Source of the DNA: Candidatus Cloacimonadota bacterium
GTDB lineage: Bacteria; Cloacimonadota; Cloacimonadia; Cloacimonadales; TCS61
Length of the DNA: 58,740 nucleotides
Assembly (NCBI GenBank): GCA_030600585.1
Contig: JAUVLU010000014.1
Location: forward strand, 1-58,740
Reading direction: 5' to 3'
Part shown: piece after piece, positions 16,888 through 24,631 of the stretch
How the letters are laid out: every line of letters begins with the position of its first letter
Numbering within the stretch: the first letter of the stretch is position 1
Notes under the pieces: model-generated
What the model was told of the DNA's origin: nothing
What the model saw: the letters and a program-made list of their open reading frames with translations, nothing else
The model's database searches: none
Position numbers and translations under genes: made by a program

Positions 16888-17763
16888 TTACACTAATTTA
16901 TATTTTCTTAAAACTTTTTCTAACATTTTCAAATTATCCTCTTCCATAAAACAAAGCGGTAAACGTAATTCTCGTTCGATCATATTCATCAGATGTAATG
17001 ATTCTTTTACCGGAATCGGATTTGTCTCGATGAACAATGCTTTATTAATCTCGATTAATTCCTGATGAATTTTTAGTGCCTCTACATAATTTTGGTTGGA
17101 ACATAACGCAACGAGATCATGTAATTTGCGTGGTAAAATGTTTGCAGTTACCGAAATTACTCCATCTCCCCCACACGACATGATCGGCAGATTCAAAGCA
17201 TCCTCGCCGGACATCACAGAAAAATCTTTGTCTGTGTTCTTAACAATGCGTGAAAGTTGATCAAGATCTCCGCTTGCCTCTTTTATGCCTACAATATTAC
17301 TGAATTCATTGGCTAATTTTATTGTTGTTTCCGCATTGATATTAACACTTGTTCTTCCCGGAACATTATAGATCACAATAGGAATGGCAGTATTTTCTGC
17401 AACAGCTTTAAAATACTTATATAAGCCATTCTGAGTTGGTTTATTGTAATATGGAGTTATTATTAATGCGTGATCTACGCCCCATTCCTGAGCTTTGATA
17501 GTAGCAGAAATAGTGTGCTGCAAATTGTTGCTGCCGGTTCCCAGTATTACCGGAATTCGTTTATCAATTATTTTGATTCCAAAACGAACTAATCTCTCCT
17601 TTTCATCACCGGCGAGAGTTGGAGATTCTCCGGTTGTTCCGCAAAAAAGAATTCCATCAGTTTTATTCTCAATTTGAAAATTAATAAGCTTCTCAAGAGA
17701 ATTGTAATCTATCTCATTATTCTTGAATGGAGTAACCAATGCAACATACGAACCCTTCAACAT
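16888..17763 (-). CDS. dapA: 4-hydroxy-tetrahydrodipicolinate synthase (291 aa)
   Basis: DapA condenses pyruvate with aspartate semialdehyde, the first committed step to diaminopimelate and lysine. The Schiff-base Lys161 lies in GIKEASGD, Tyr132 in YNVPGRT, and the GTTGES loop at residues 42-47. The length is standard. The frame stays open upstream to 17853, but GAGGAGG sits 7 bases before the ATG at 17763 and fixes the start; the extension is repeat DNA. The DAP product fits the DNPR-type MurE encoded at 34.3 kb. Confidence 0.95.
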   Translation of the reverse strand: MLKGSYVALVTPFKNNEIDYNSLEKLINFQIENKTDGILFCGTTGESPTLAGDEKERLVRFGIKIIDKRIPVILGTGSNNLQHTISATIKAQEWGVDHALIITPYYNKPTQNGLYKYFKAVAENTAIPIVIYNVPGRTSVNINAETTIKLANEFSNIVGIKEASGDLDQLSRIVKNTDKDFSVMSGEDALNLPIMSCGGDGVISVTANILPRKLHDLVALCSNQNYVEALKIHQELIEINKALFIETNPIPVKESLHLMNMIERELRLPLCFMEEDNLKMLEKVLRKYKLV

Positions 17764-18179
17764 ACAACCTCCTCGCGTATTCTTAAGTAAGGGTTCTACA
17801 AAGTTCCGAATTGTCATTGCGAGGTTTCTTACAAAGGAATTCTTCCGAAGCAATCTAAATTTTTAACTAACTAATATAAAAGAGATTGCTTCGTCTGAAA
17901 CAGCAAGAAGAATACTCGCAAAGACATCTGTTTTTGAGTATTCTATAAAAAACACCCAATTATGCAGAACACTTATTCCTAATTCAAAGAATTGAGCAGG
18001 TAAAAAAACGTCAACCAACATTTCATAAATATATTTAATCTTACTTCATTCGTAAGTTTAATTATCAATTTTTGTAGGGATAGCTCAGTGAGCTGTTCAA
18101 GAAAATGTTAGGAATATTCTAAATTTGTCATCCTCGCGATCAATTCTCCGTAGTAGGCTACTGCAAAGGATGAAAAGCG
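17764..18179. other. Intergenic region with palindromic repeat
   Basis: This is about 415 bases between dapA and the RhuM remnant. It contains the palindromic element at 17812-17926. The remainder shows only a short tRNA-D-arm-like AGCTCAGTGAGCT near 18082-18094, which does not extend into a tRNA. No gene was found. Confidence 0.6.
17812..17926 (+). repeat. Dispersed palindromic repeat, copy B (115 bp)
   Basis: The outer arms TGTCATTGCGAG and CTCGCAAAGACA are inverted repeats (11 of 12). The inner arms GAAGCAATCT (17847-17856) and AGATTGCTTC (17883-17892) are a perfect inverted repeat around an AT-rich loop. It is related to 8590-8727 and to a type of nested palindrome I recall as widespread in bacterial genomes. 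It lies directly upstream of dapA. Confidence 0.75.
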
Positions 18180-18180
18180 A

Positions 18181-18608
18181 GAATCTTAATTTCAGCTTGA
18201 CTAAAACACAATTTGATAAGAACTTCGCAATTGAGTTCAATAGAAATGGAAGAGAATATGGTATGTGCAAACTTTGCACATACCACTCAGCACGGTGCTA
18301 TCAAAGGAATATCTCAAACCCAAAATGTAAAATTTTACAATCTCGATGTAATAATTTCAGTAGGTTACAGAGTAAAATCTCACCGTGGAGTTCATTTCAG
18401 AATTTGGGCAACTCAAAAACTAATGGCTGAATTGTTTCAAACAACAATTCCCAATATTAATATGCATCTAAAAAGTATTTATGATGAAGGTGAACTCGAA
18501 GAACAGACAACTATTAAGGATTTCTTAATAGTTCAAAAAGAAGGCAATCGAGAAGTAAAACGAAAACATAAATTTTATAAATATGAGTTTGCTCTAAAAA
18601 GGGTATAA
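18181..18608 (+). pseudogene. Rearranged RhuM-family remnant
   Basis: Frame 18213-18608 contains two recognisable parts of a RhuM-type virulence/accessory protein in the wrong order. VCANFAHTTQHGAIKG with YNLDVIISVGYRVKSHRG and FRIWATQKL, normally the later part, comes first. MAELFQTT...MHLKSIYDEGELEEQTTIKDFLIVQKEG, normally the N-terminus, follows directly. The sequence then breaks after RKHKFY, exactly where the inverted-repeat element at 18585 begins. This looks like the 3' part of one copy fused to the 5' part of a second, with the second cut by the element. No start codon with a ribosome site is evident. Confidence 0.7.
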
Positions 18609-18718
18609 TTAGAAATATGTTAGAAAATTCATCAAATATTTGGAAACCGATGAATCGGTTAAGAGTTACCATCTTCTCATTAACCACCAACTTAAGTTGG
18701 TGGTTAATGAAACAAAAA
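18585..18718 (+). repeat. Inverted-repeat element, partial copy with 32-bp perfect palindrome
   Basis: About 95% identical to 49151-49284. It begins GAGTTTGCTCTAAAAAG, a match to the terminal repeat of the longer copy. It contains a perfect 32-bp palindrome at 18678-18709 centred on CTTAAG. The right part of the 49-kb copy is missing here. Confidence 0.8.
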
Positions 18719-18951
18719 TACTAACATATTGAAATATATAAAATAGATATTTTTCTAAGAAGCTCACGAATTTATTCGTGGGAACCAGAAACACACAGCT
18801 CCACCGCCAAGCAAGAAGAAAAGTAGGAAGAGTCGTGGCAGCTGCCAAATATTAATCAACACTTGTCCGCCTCTGGCGTGACTTGTCCGCCCTGGTGTAT
18901 TCCGCTTCGCTTCAGACCAGCACTATACACAAAATGAAACTATACTAACAA
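18609..18951. other. Repeat-rich spacer, no gene
   Basis: After the inverted-repeat element it holds a short hairpin (CACGAATTTATTCGTG, about 18766-18781). It then has a block with GTGGCAG, ATTAATCAAC, two CTTGTCCGCC boxes and TTCCGCTTCGCTTCAG (18834-18918). The same words recur in order at 53967-54010, so this is a second dispersed repeat family. No coding sequence was seen. Confidence 0.6.
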
Positions 18952-19419
18952 TTAAAATCCTATTTGCCGCCATGCTTCATAGATAATTATTGCAACACTA
19001 TTCGATAGGTTTATTGATCGAATTTGAGAACTCATTGGAATAGTAATATTTTGCTTTTTATTTTTATTCAGAATATCTTCAGGAATTCCTTTTGATTCGG
19101 GTCCAAAAATGAAAACATCACCCTTTTTAAATTTCCTTTCAGTATAATTACTTTCGGTTTTTGTTGTGCAAAAATATATGTTATTATCAGGAAATTCTGC
19201 TAGAAAGTCATCAAGAGAATCATGGATATTCAGAGAGAGTTTATCCCAGTAATCAAGTCCGGCACGTTTAACATATTTATCTGTTAAGAGAAACCGCATT
19301 GGTTTGATAATATGAAGCATAGAATTTGTGCCGACACAAAGCCGTCCTATATTGCCGGTATTAGCCGGAATTTCAGGTTGATACAAAGCTATATGGAAAT
19401 TTATTTCGGAACTGTTCAT
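18952..19419 (-). CDS. trmL: tRNA (cytidine/uridine-34 2'-O)-methyltransferase (155 aa)
   Basis: This is a SpoU/TrmD (SPOUT) knotted methyltransferase. HIALYQPEIPANTGNIGRLCVG is near the N-terminus, FIFGPESKGIPEDIL gives the SAM-binding loop, and IPMSSQIRSINLSNSVAIIIYEAWRQ the C-terminal knot. At 155 residues it is the size of E. coli TrmL, which methylates the wobble ribose of tRNA-Leu. The ATG at 19419 overlaps the stop of the upstream gene (ATGA), and this start gives the normal N-terminus; the frame remains open to 19467. It is the last gene of the dnaB operon. Confidence 0.92.
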   Translation of the reverse strand: MNSSEINFHIALYQPEIPANTGNIGRLCVGTNSMLHIIKPMRFLLTDKYVKRAGLDYWDKLSLNIHDSLDDFLAEFPDNNIYFCTTKTESNYTERKFKKGDVFIFGPESKGIPEDILNKNKKQNITIPMSSQIRSINLSNSVAIIIYEAWRQIGF

Positions 19420-20441
19420 TTCAACATTATCCGCTTCCATTTTTCTATCCATACACCATACTGCCATTTTGTTTGCCTGGTTGAAATTTCTTTAGTATAA
19501 TCGTTAGTGATTTGCGTCAGGATCTCGTAATCTACTGGAAGATTGATCTTCTTATTAGCCGGTTTCATCCACATTTCTTCAGTTATCATTTTCTGAAAAT
19601 CTTTAGAAAGTAGGAAGTCAACAAACTTACGAGCGAGATATTCCTGCTGTGTTGATCTTAAAATCCCAACACCTAATATAAATTTAAATCCACCTTCTTT
19701 CGGGATCGTAGATTTGTATTTATCTGTATTATCATGCTGTATATGATAAATTGGAGTTGTCTCTATTCCAATGATCATCGGTGCTTCCCCGGCTAAAAAA
19801 GCATTATAGGCATCATCCTGATTATCATAAATACTGAAGACATTTTCTTTAATACTCCGCCAAAAGTGACCATATCCATTTCTACCGAAAGCAGCAACAG
19901 ACCAGAACAGCATTGCTCTTCCAATACTGGAAGTTCTGGGATCCAACATTATTATTTGATCTTTGAATTTACCATCCTGCATTTCACCGAATGTCGATGG
20001 AGGATCAGAGATTCTGTAACTATTATAATTAAAGGCGATATAACTGTAACAAACCGGATTAATTCGATGTTCTTTATCGAAGATGAGATAATCATGAATG
20101 TTATATAAATTATTTGGTTCGTATTGCAAAAACAGGCTTTCCTGCTCTGCTTTGAAAAGCAGCGTATTATCGATTCCGAACAGTATATCAATATTTGTGC
20201 TGTCTTTCTCTAAAATGGCTTTATCAAGCATGGAGAGTGCATTGGGGAATTTTGTTACCTTTACCTCACACTTAAATAGATCCGTAAATATCGGGATAAT
20301 ATTTTCATAAAAATCATCATTCAGGAAAACATCGACAGCATAAATATTTAAAGTTTGAATTTCATCGGGAGTTTTATTAATATCCTGTTTACTGCAGGAC
20401 AAGATCAAGATCAAAATGAGAAACAATAATATCTTTTTCAT
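19416..20441 (-). CDS. Extracellular solute-binding lipoprotein, thiamine/iron type (341 aa)
   Basis: The lipoprotein signal LILILILSCS places the lipidated Cys at residue 16. The mature protein resembles periplasmic binding proteins of the TbpA/Fbp class: IDILFGIDNTLLFKAEQESLFLQYEP, LDPRTSSIGRAMLFWSVAAFG, FLAGEAPMIIGIETTPIYHI, and a C-terminal FVDFLLSKDFQKMITEEMWMKPANK. Thiamine or a related compound is the most likely ligand by similarity, but this is not certain. No ABC permease or ATPase of that class lies next to it; its partners must be elsewhere. Its start overlaps the MlaE stop by one base and its stop overlaps trmL. Confidence 0.8.
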   Translation of the reverse strand: MKKILLFLILILILSCSKQDINKTPDEIQTLNIYAVDVFLNDDFYENIIPIFTDLFKCEVKVTKFPNALSMLDKAILEKDSTNIDILFGIDNTLLFKAEQESLFLQYEPNNLYNIHDYLIFDKEHRINPVCYSYIAFNYNSYRISDPPSTFGEMQDGKFKDQIIMLDPRTSSIGRAMLFWSVAAFGRNGYGHFWRSIKENVFSIYDNQDDAYNAFLAGEAPMIIGIETTPIYHIQHDNTDKYKSTIPKEGGFKFILGVGILRSTQQEYLARKFVDFLLSKDFQKMITEEMWMKPANKKINLPVDYEILTQITNDYTKEISTRQTKWQYGVWIEKWKRIMLK

Positions 20442-21202
20442 TACATCGATCCAAATAATGTTGCTGCTACAATAAAATCCATGATTAGGATAAGGATTGA
20501 GGAATATACAACTGTAATGGTTGTAACCGTTCCCACACCTTCTGCTCCGCCTTTTGCCTTACTTCCTGCAAAACAGCCGACTACAGTAACTATTAATCCA
20601 AAGAAAATTGCTTTTATTAATCCACCAAGAAGGTCGGAAGGTAGAAAGAAATCACGCATATTTGTAAAAAAGCTAAAAGCATTAATATGGTATTTGTAAA
20701 CCGATAAAAGGAAAGCGGAAAAGATCCCGATAAGATTGGCAAAAATTGTGAGAACCGGAAACATAATAACACCGGCAATTATCCGCGGCATATAAACAAA
20801 ATCAACAGGATCGATTGCCATTGTTTCCAGGGCATCGAGTTGTTCACTTACCTTCATCGTACCTATTTCTGCAGCAATTGATGCGCCAACTTTTCCTGCC
20901 AGCACAAGCCCGGTAAGCACAGGCGCAAGTTCTATCATTGTAGATTTTCCTATTAATACACCAATAAGACTTACAGGAATGTAGCCGCTGGTTTGATACA
21001 AAGCCTGAACAGAAGTTACAAGTCCGGTAAAAGCAGATGTAACAGCAATAAGCAGAAAAGAATCATAACCGATCCTTTTCATTTGCTTCATTATTTCGTT
21101 AAAACGTTTTTTTATTTTGGTGATGTGACTTAAAATAGCAGCATTGAATAAAACAAATTCACCAATTAAATTAATAACTGTGAACTTATACTTCATATTC
21201 AT
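20441..21202 (-). CDS. MlaE-family ABC transporter permease (253 aa)
   Basis: An integral membrane protein of the MlaE/YrbE family, which moves phospholipids or other lipids between inner and outer membrane. Hallmarks are SFLLIAVTSAFTGLVTSVQ, ELAPVLTGLVLAGKVGASIAAEIGTMKVSEQLDALETMAIDPV (the conserved coupling region) and SKAKGGAEGVGTVTTITVV. The ORF is open to 21280, but ATG 21202 (or 21196) matches the usual N-terminus and overlaps the end of dnaB by 11-17 bases. The MlaF ATPase and MCE protein are not next to it, which is unusual. Confidence 0.9.
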   Translation of the reverse strand: MNMKYKFTVINLIGEFVLFNAAILSHITKIKKRFNEIMKQMKRIGYDSFLLIAVTSAFTGLVTSVQALYQTSGYIPVSLIGVLIGKSTMIELAPVLTGLVLAGKVGASIAAEIGTMKVSEQLDALETMAIDPVDFVYMPRIIAGVIMFPVLTIFANLIGIFSAFLLSVYKYHINAFSFFTNMRDFFLPSDLLGGLIKAIFFGLIVTVVGCFAGSKAKGGAEGVGTVTTITVVYSSILILIMDFIVAATLFGSM

Positions 21203-22526
21203 TAAGATCTCTGAAGGCTGTAAATTCCGGTATAAAACGTAATTTGATTCTTCCAATAGCTCCGTGACGGTTTTTTCCAATAATTATCTCTGCAACTCCA
21301 GGATCTTCGGTTTCTTCATTATATACTTCATCACGATAAATAAACATTACAATATCGGCATCCTGTTCGATTGCGCCTGATTCTCTCAAATCGGAAAGTT
21401 TAGGTCTTTTATCATCCCTGTTTTCAAGTCCACGATTCAGTTGGGATAAAGCTATTACCGGTAATCCTATTTCTTTTGCCAGAATTTTAAGATAACGGGA
21501 AATTTCTGATATCTCCTGCTGTCTATTCTCCCTGTTACGGCTGGCTGACATTAGCTGCATATAGTCGATAATAATGACGTCGAGCCCTTTCAATTCAGCT
21601 TTCAGGCGTCTGGTTTTTGCTCTGATATCCAAGATAGTGTTAGCGCCGCTGTCATCGATATAGATCTCTTTTCCCGAAAGAACTTCAGCAGCTCCGGCAA
21701 TGCGAAGCATTTTTTTCTGATTCATTCCGAATCCTTTAAGCATATTATCCATACTTACTTCAGAAGCGGAACTCATCATTCTCATGAGAACCTCATTACT
21801 CTCCATCTCCATCGTGAATATGCCAACTTTTTTATCATACTGTACTGCTGCATTACTGGCAAGATTTAGAGCAAAAGAGGTTTTTCCCATTGCCGGTCTT
21901 GCAGCGACAATGATCAGTTGCCCGGGACGTAATCCACCAAGTTTTCTATCCAGATCTATGAAACCGGTCGGTACTCCTAAAACACTTTTCTTAGATGCTG
22001 CAGTTTCTTCAATATTCTTTACGGTTTTAGATATAATATTGTGAATCCATTCAAATGTTTTTCGGTTTGGACGCTCGGCAATATTGAAGATCATCTGCTC
22101 TGCTTCATCAACAATATCATTAGCATCTCTATCGGATACATAACATCCTTCGATAATTTTATTGGATGCTTCTATAAGTTGTCTCAGCAATGCCTTTTTA
22201 AGTACGATATCTGCATGATATTCAATATTAGCACTACTTAAAACAACATCGGACAACTCATTAATAAATGCTTCTCCGCCAGTTATTTCAAGCTGTTTAT
22301 TGGTTTTTAGTTTATCGATTAATGTAATAATATCAATTTCCACATTATTCTCAAATAGCTCACAAATTGTCTTGAATATTATCTGGTGTGTTTTACGGTA
22401 GAAATGTTCTACTTCGAGCATTTCAATTGCTTTTGCAACAGAATATGTATCTATCATCATTGCGGAAAGAACTGCAGCTTCCGCATTTATGTCGTTTGGT
22501 ACTTGTCTTTCAATTCTCTTTGCCAT
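21186..22526 (-). CDS. dnaB: Replicative DNA helicase DnaB (446 aa)
   Basis: This is the hexameric helicase of the replication fork. The N-terminal domain (about residues 5-110; VPNDINAEAAVLSAMM) interacts with primase. The RecA-like C-terminal domain has Walker A ARPAMGKTS (209-217), Walker B LDVIIIDYMQLM and the ESGAIEQDADIVMFIYR and NRHG motifs. The length is normal with no intein. AGGA lies 8 bases before the ATG. It heads an operon with the MlaE permease, solute-binding protein and trmL, all overlapping. Confidence 0.97.
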   Translation of the reverse strand: MAKRIERQVPNDINAEAAVLSAMMIDTYSVAKAIEMLEVEHFYRKTHQIIFKTICELFENNVEIDIITLIDKLKTNKQLEITGGEAFINELSDVVLSSANIEYHADIVLKKALLRQLIEASNKIIEGCYVSDRDANDIVDEAEQMIFNIAERPNRKTFEWIHNIISKTVKNIEETAASKKSVLGVPTGFIDLDRKLGGLRPGQLIIVAARPAMGKTSFALNLASNAAVQYDKKVGIFTMEMESNEVLMRMMSSASEVSMDNMLKGFGMNQKKMLRIAGAAEVLSGKEIYIDDSGANTILDIRAKTRRLKAELKGLDVIIIDYMQLMSASRNRENRQQEISEISRYLKILAKEIGLPVIALSQLNRGLENRDDKRPKLSDLRESGAIEQDADIVMFIYRDEVYNEETEDPGVAEIIIGKNRHGAIGRIKLRFIPEFTAFRDLNEYEV

Positions 22527-22640
22527 AATAATTCCTATATAATATATAATTCTTAATCAATTTTTATTATACTTAAAATAGTGCAACTTTTTTTTAAAAT
22601 AATATTAAGATAGAATGGAAATGATATTTATAATTTATTG

Positions 22641-23279
22641 TTAGAAGTAATCTTTTTGCAGGTTTTGAAGATCGATCCATGCAAATTTTTTCCAACTTGG
22701 ATTTCGTAATAACGCAGATGGATGGTATGAGACGTATGTTTTTACTCCTTTGAAATTATATGTCTGCTGTCTGAATGCTTTCAACGTCTGATCAATTTCC
22801 AATAACGTAACCGCTGCAACTTTACCGAGCAGGAGAATAAGTTCCGGCTGTATAATAGAAATTTGTTCTTCGAGATACGGCAGACATGCGCTTTTTTCTT
22901 CGGGTAATGGATTACGATTATCAGGTGGACGGCATTTTACGATATTGGTGATATAAACTTCATCACGGGACAAATTTATAGCACTCAGCATTTTAGTAAG
23001 TAACTGCCCTGATCTGCCCACAAAAACCTTTCCAATTCTGTTCTCATCGGCACCCGGACCTTCACCAATGATCATTAATCTCGCATCGGGATTCCCATTT
23101 CCATAGCAGAATTTATTACGTCCCGAATGTAAAGCGCACTTTGTACAAGTATGATATTTTTTTTCAAGTTTTTGAAGCAGTTCTGCTTTGTTTATTTTAA
23201 ATGGGGGTTTAACAAAAATATCTTGAATACCGGATAATTTCAAGTATTCAAGATATTGTTTAATAGCTTTGTTATACAA
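22641..23279 (-). CDS. Type-4 uracil-DNA glycosylase (212 aa)
   Basis: It removes uracil from DNA. The iron-sulphur-cluster cysteines C45 and C48 (CTKC), C116 and C132 are present, and GEGPGADE (72-79), GRSGQLLTKML and SYHPSALLR give the active site and DNA-binding loops. There is a 30-residue N-terminal extension before the core, as in many bacterial family-4 enzymes. It begins with TTG (23279), 15 bases after the rpoZ stop. It is the last gene of the gcvH-gmk-rpoZ-udg cluster. Confidence 0.92.
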   Translation of the reverse strand: MYNKAIKQYLEYLKLSGIQDIFVKPPFKINKAELLQKLEKKYHTCTKCALHSGRNKFCYGNGNPDARLMIIGEGPGADENRIGKVFVGRSGQLLTKMLSAINLSRDEVYITNIVKCRPPDNRNPLPEEKSACLPYLEEQISIIQPELILLLGKVAAVTLLEIDQTLKAFRQQTYNFKGVKTYVSYHPSALLRNPSWKKFAWIDLQNLQKDYF

Positions 23280-23294
23280 ATGTATCTCGATAGA

Positions 23295-23528
23295 TTATGT
23301 TACTTCTTCTTCGTCTTCGTCAATTTCCACAACATAATCAGGAATATCATTTGCAGCGATGTGCTCCAGAGCATTTGTAGTAACTTTACCCTGTAATTTT
23401 CTTTTAATGGAAAATGGTAAACTACTAATTCTTTCCGCTTCGAGATTAGCAAGAAGCAGGAAAAGATAGGTCATATTATTGTCTTCCAAAAATTTTTCTA
23501 CAATGCGCGAATTACCGTTTAGACTCAT
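23295..23528 (-). CDS. rpoZ: RNA polymerase omega subunit (77 aa)
   Basis: A short RNA polymerase omega-type protein. YLFLLLANLEAERISSL and KVTTNALEHIAANDI correspond to the conserved helix and the TTxALxEIA segment. It is acidic at the end, as is common. GGAGG sits 4 bases before the ATG. It directly follows gmk with no spacer, the conserved gmk-rpoZ order, which strengthens the call despite the divergent sequence. Confidence 0.85.
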   Translation of the reverse strand: MSLNGNSRIVEKFLEDNNMTYLFLLLANLEAERISSLPFSIKRKLQGKVTTNALEHIAANDIPDYVVEIDEDEEEVT

Positions 23529-24140
23529 TTATCCTCCATAATAATCTTTTATATTATTATATCTCTCAATTTTATTTTCTTCAGCTTTAATTATTGTTTC
23601 AATATCATTAACAGCTTTATCAAGATCATCATTTATAATTAGATATTGGAAATCTCTGATCTCCTGAATTTCCTTCTCGGCAGTTTTCAATCTTACATGA
23701 ATTACTTCATCAGAATCTGTTCCTCTACCCTTTAACCGCTTCAGCCACACTTCCCGGGATGGTGGAAGAATGAAAACAGTTATATGATCAACATTTGAAT
23801 TCATGATCTGTTTTGCACCTTGCACATCAACATCCATGATGATATGATTTTTCTTTAACACTTTATTTATATAACTCTTGGAAGTTCCATACCAAAAGCC
23901 ATGAACTATTGCTGACTCAAGAAAATCACCCGAGTTTCTCATTTCCAGAAACTTTTCTTCAGAAATAAAATTATAATGAACTCCATCGATTTCATTGATG
24001 CGAGCCTTTCTTGTTGTGAAAGAAACAGAGTATTTTATCTCACTATTTTCTGCTAATATCTTTGTGAATATAGCAGTTTTTCCACCACCGGAAGGCGAGA
24101 TGAGAATGATTAAAAAATTTCTTTTATTATTACTGCTCAA
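23529..24140 (-). CDS. gmk: Guanylate kinase (203 aa)
   Basis: It phosphorylates GMP to GDP. The P-loop is SPSGGGKTA (15-23); the first residue is usually Gly. SVSFTTRKARINEIDGVHYNF is the GMP-binding region, DVDVQGAKQI the Walker-B-like segment, and LKRLKGRGTDSDEVIHVRL the lid. The size is normal. TTG 24140 is the most likely start, with only a weak ribosome site. The gene lies 11 bases after gcvH. Confidence 0.95.
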   Translation of the reverse strand: MSSNNKRNFLIILISPSGGGKTAIFTKILAENSEIKYSVSFTTRKARINEIDGVHYNFISEEKFLEMRNSGDFLESAIVHGFWYGTSKSYINKVLKKNHIIMDVDVQGAKQIMNSNVDHITVFILPPSREVWLKRLKGRGTDSDEVIHVRLKTAEKEIQEIRDFQYLIINDDLDKAVNDIETIIKAEENKIERYNNIKDYYGG

Positions 24141-24151
24141 AATAATGTACT

Positions 24152-24529
24152 TTAGCCTTCTATTAACTGCTTATATTTTTCTGCATTTATAAGATCTTCA
24201 AGTTCATTCTTATCGGCAATCTTGAGCTTCATGATCCATCCATCTCCAAAAGCATCTTTATTTATGATTTCAGGTACATCTTCAAGCTCTTCGTTAATTG
24301 CAATAACTTCTCCGCTGATTGGAGAGAGAATATCTTCAACTGCTTTTACAGCTTCAATCGAGCCAAAACCTTCTCCTCTTTCTACATTATCTCCAATTTC
24401 AGGAAGTTCCACATATACTATATCACCAAGTTCATGTTGAGCATAGTCTGTAATACCAATCACAGCTTCGTCACCAATGATCTCTACCCATTCATGGGTT
24501 TCTGTATAGAGCAAATTATCTTTAACCAC
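24152..24529 (-). CDS. gcvH: Glycine cleavage system H protein (125 aa)
   Basis: It is the lipoyl carrier of the glycine cleavage complex. The lipoylated Lys62 lies in SIEAVKAVEDI, after YTETHEWVEI and GDIVYVELPEIGD. GGAGG ends 4 bases before the GTG at 24529; a TTG a little upstream (24541) is in frame but lies within or before the ribosome site, so GTG is the start. No gcvT or gcvP lies in the window, so the protein may instead serve as a lipoate donor or work with distant gcv genes. Confidence 0.93.
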   Translation of the reverse strand: MVKDNLLYTETHEWVEIIGDEAVIGITDYAQHELGDIVYVELPEIGDNVERGEGFGSIEAVKAVEDILSPISGEVIAINEELEDVPEIINKDAFGDGWIMKLKIADKNELEDLINAEKYKQLIEG

Positions 24530-24552
24530 TATTTCCTCCAATATTTTTTGGG

Positions 24553-24583
24553 ATTATGCATTCAAATAGCGTTATTGTGTCAA
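24553..24583 (-). promoter_or_regulatory. Candidate promoter for gcvH-gmk-rpoZ-udg
   Basis: On the minus strand, TTGACA (24583-24578) and CATAAT (24558-24553) are separated by 19 bases, longer than ideal. TG precedes the -10 box, giving an extended -10. Confidence 0.35.
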
Positions 24584-24631
24584 GTTTTATAGTATTATAA
24601 TATATGATTAATTTTTTATAAAAAACTGGTA

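Noticed and set aside
17764-17853. N-terminal extension of dapA
   Set aside because: GAGGAGG fixes the start at 17763, and the extension is partly the palindromic repeat.
18076-18097. tRNA-like GGGATAGCTCAGTGAGCTG
   Set aside because: Only a D-arm-like word; no anticodon arm, T arm or matching acceptor stem follows.
18125-18430. 101-aa frame overlapping the RhuM remnant
   Set aside because: The RhuM similarity is in another frame; this one has no recognisable sequence.
24529-24541. Four-residue longer GcvH start at TTG
   Set aside because: That TTG overlaps the ribosome site of the GTG start, which gives the usual family N-terminus.
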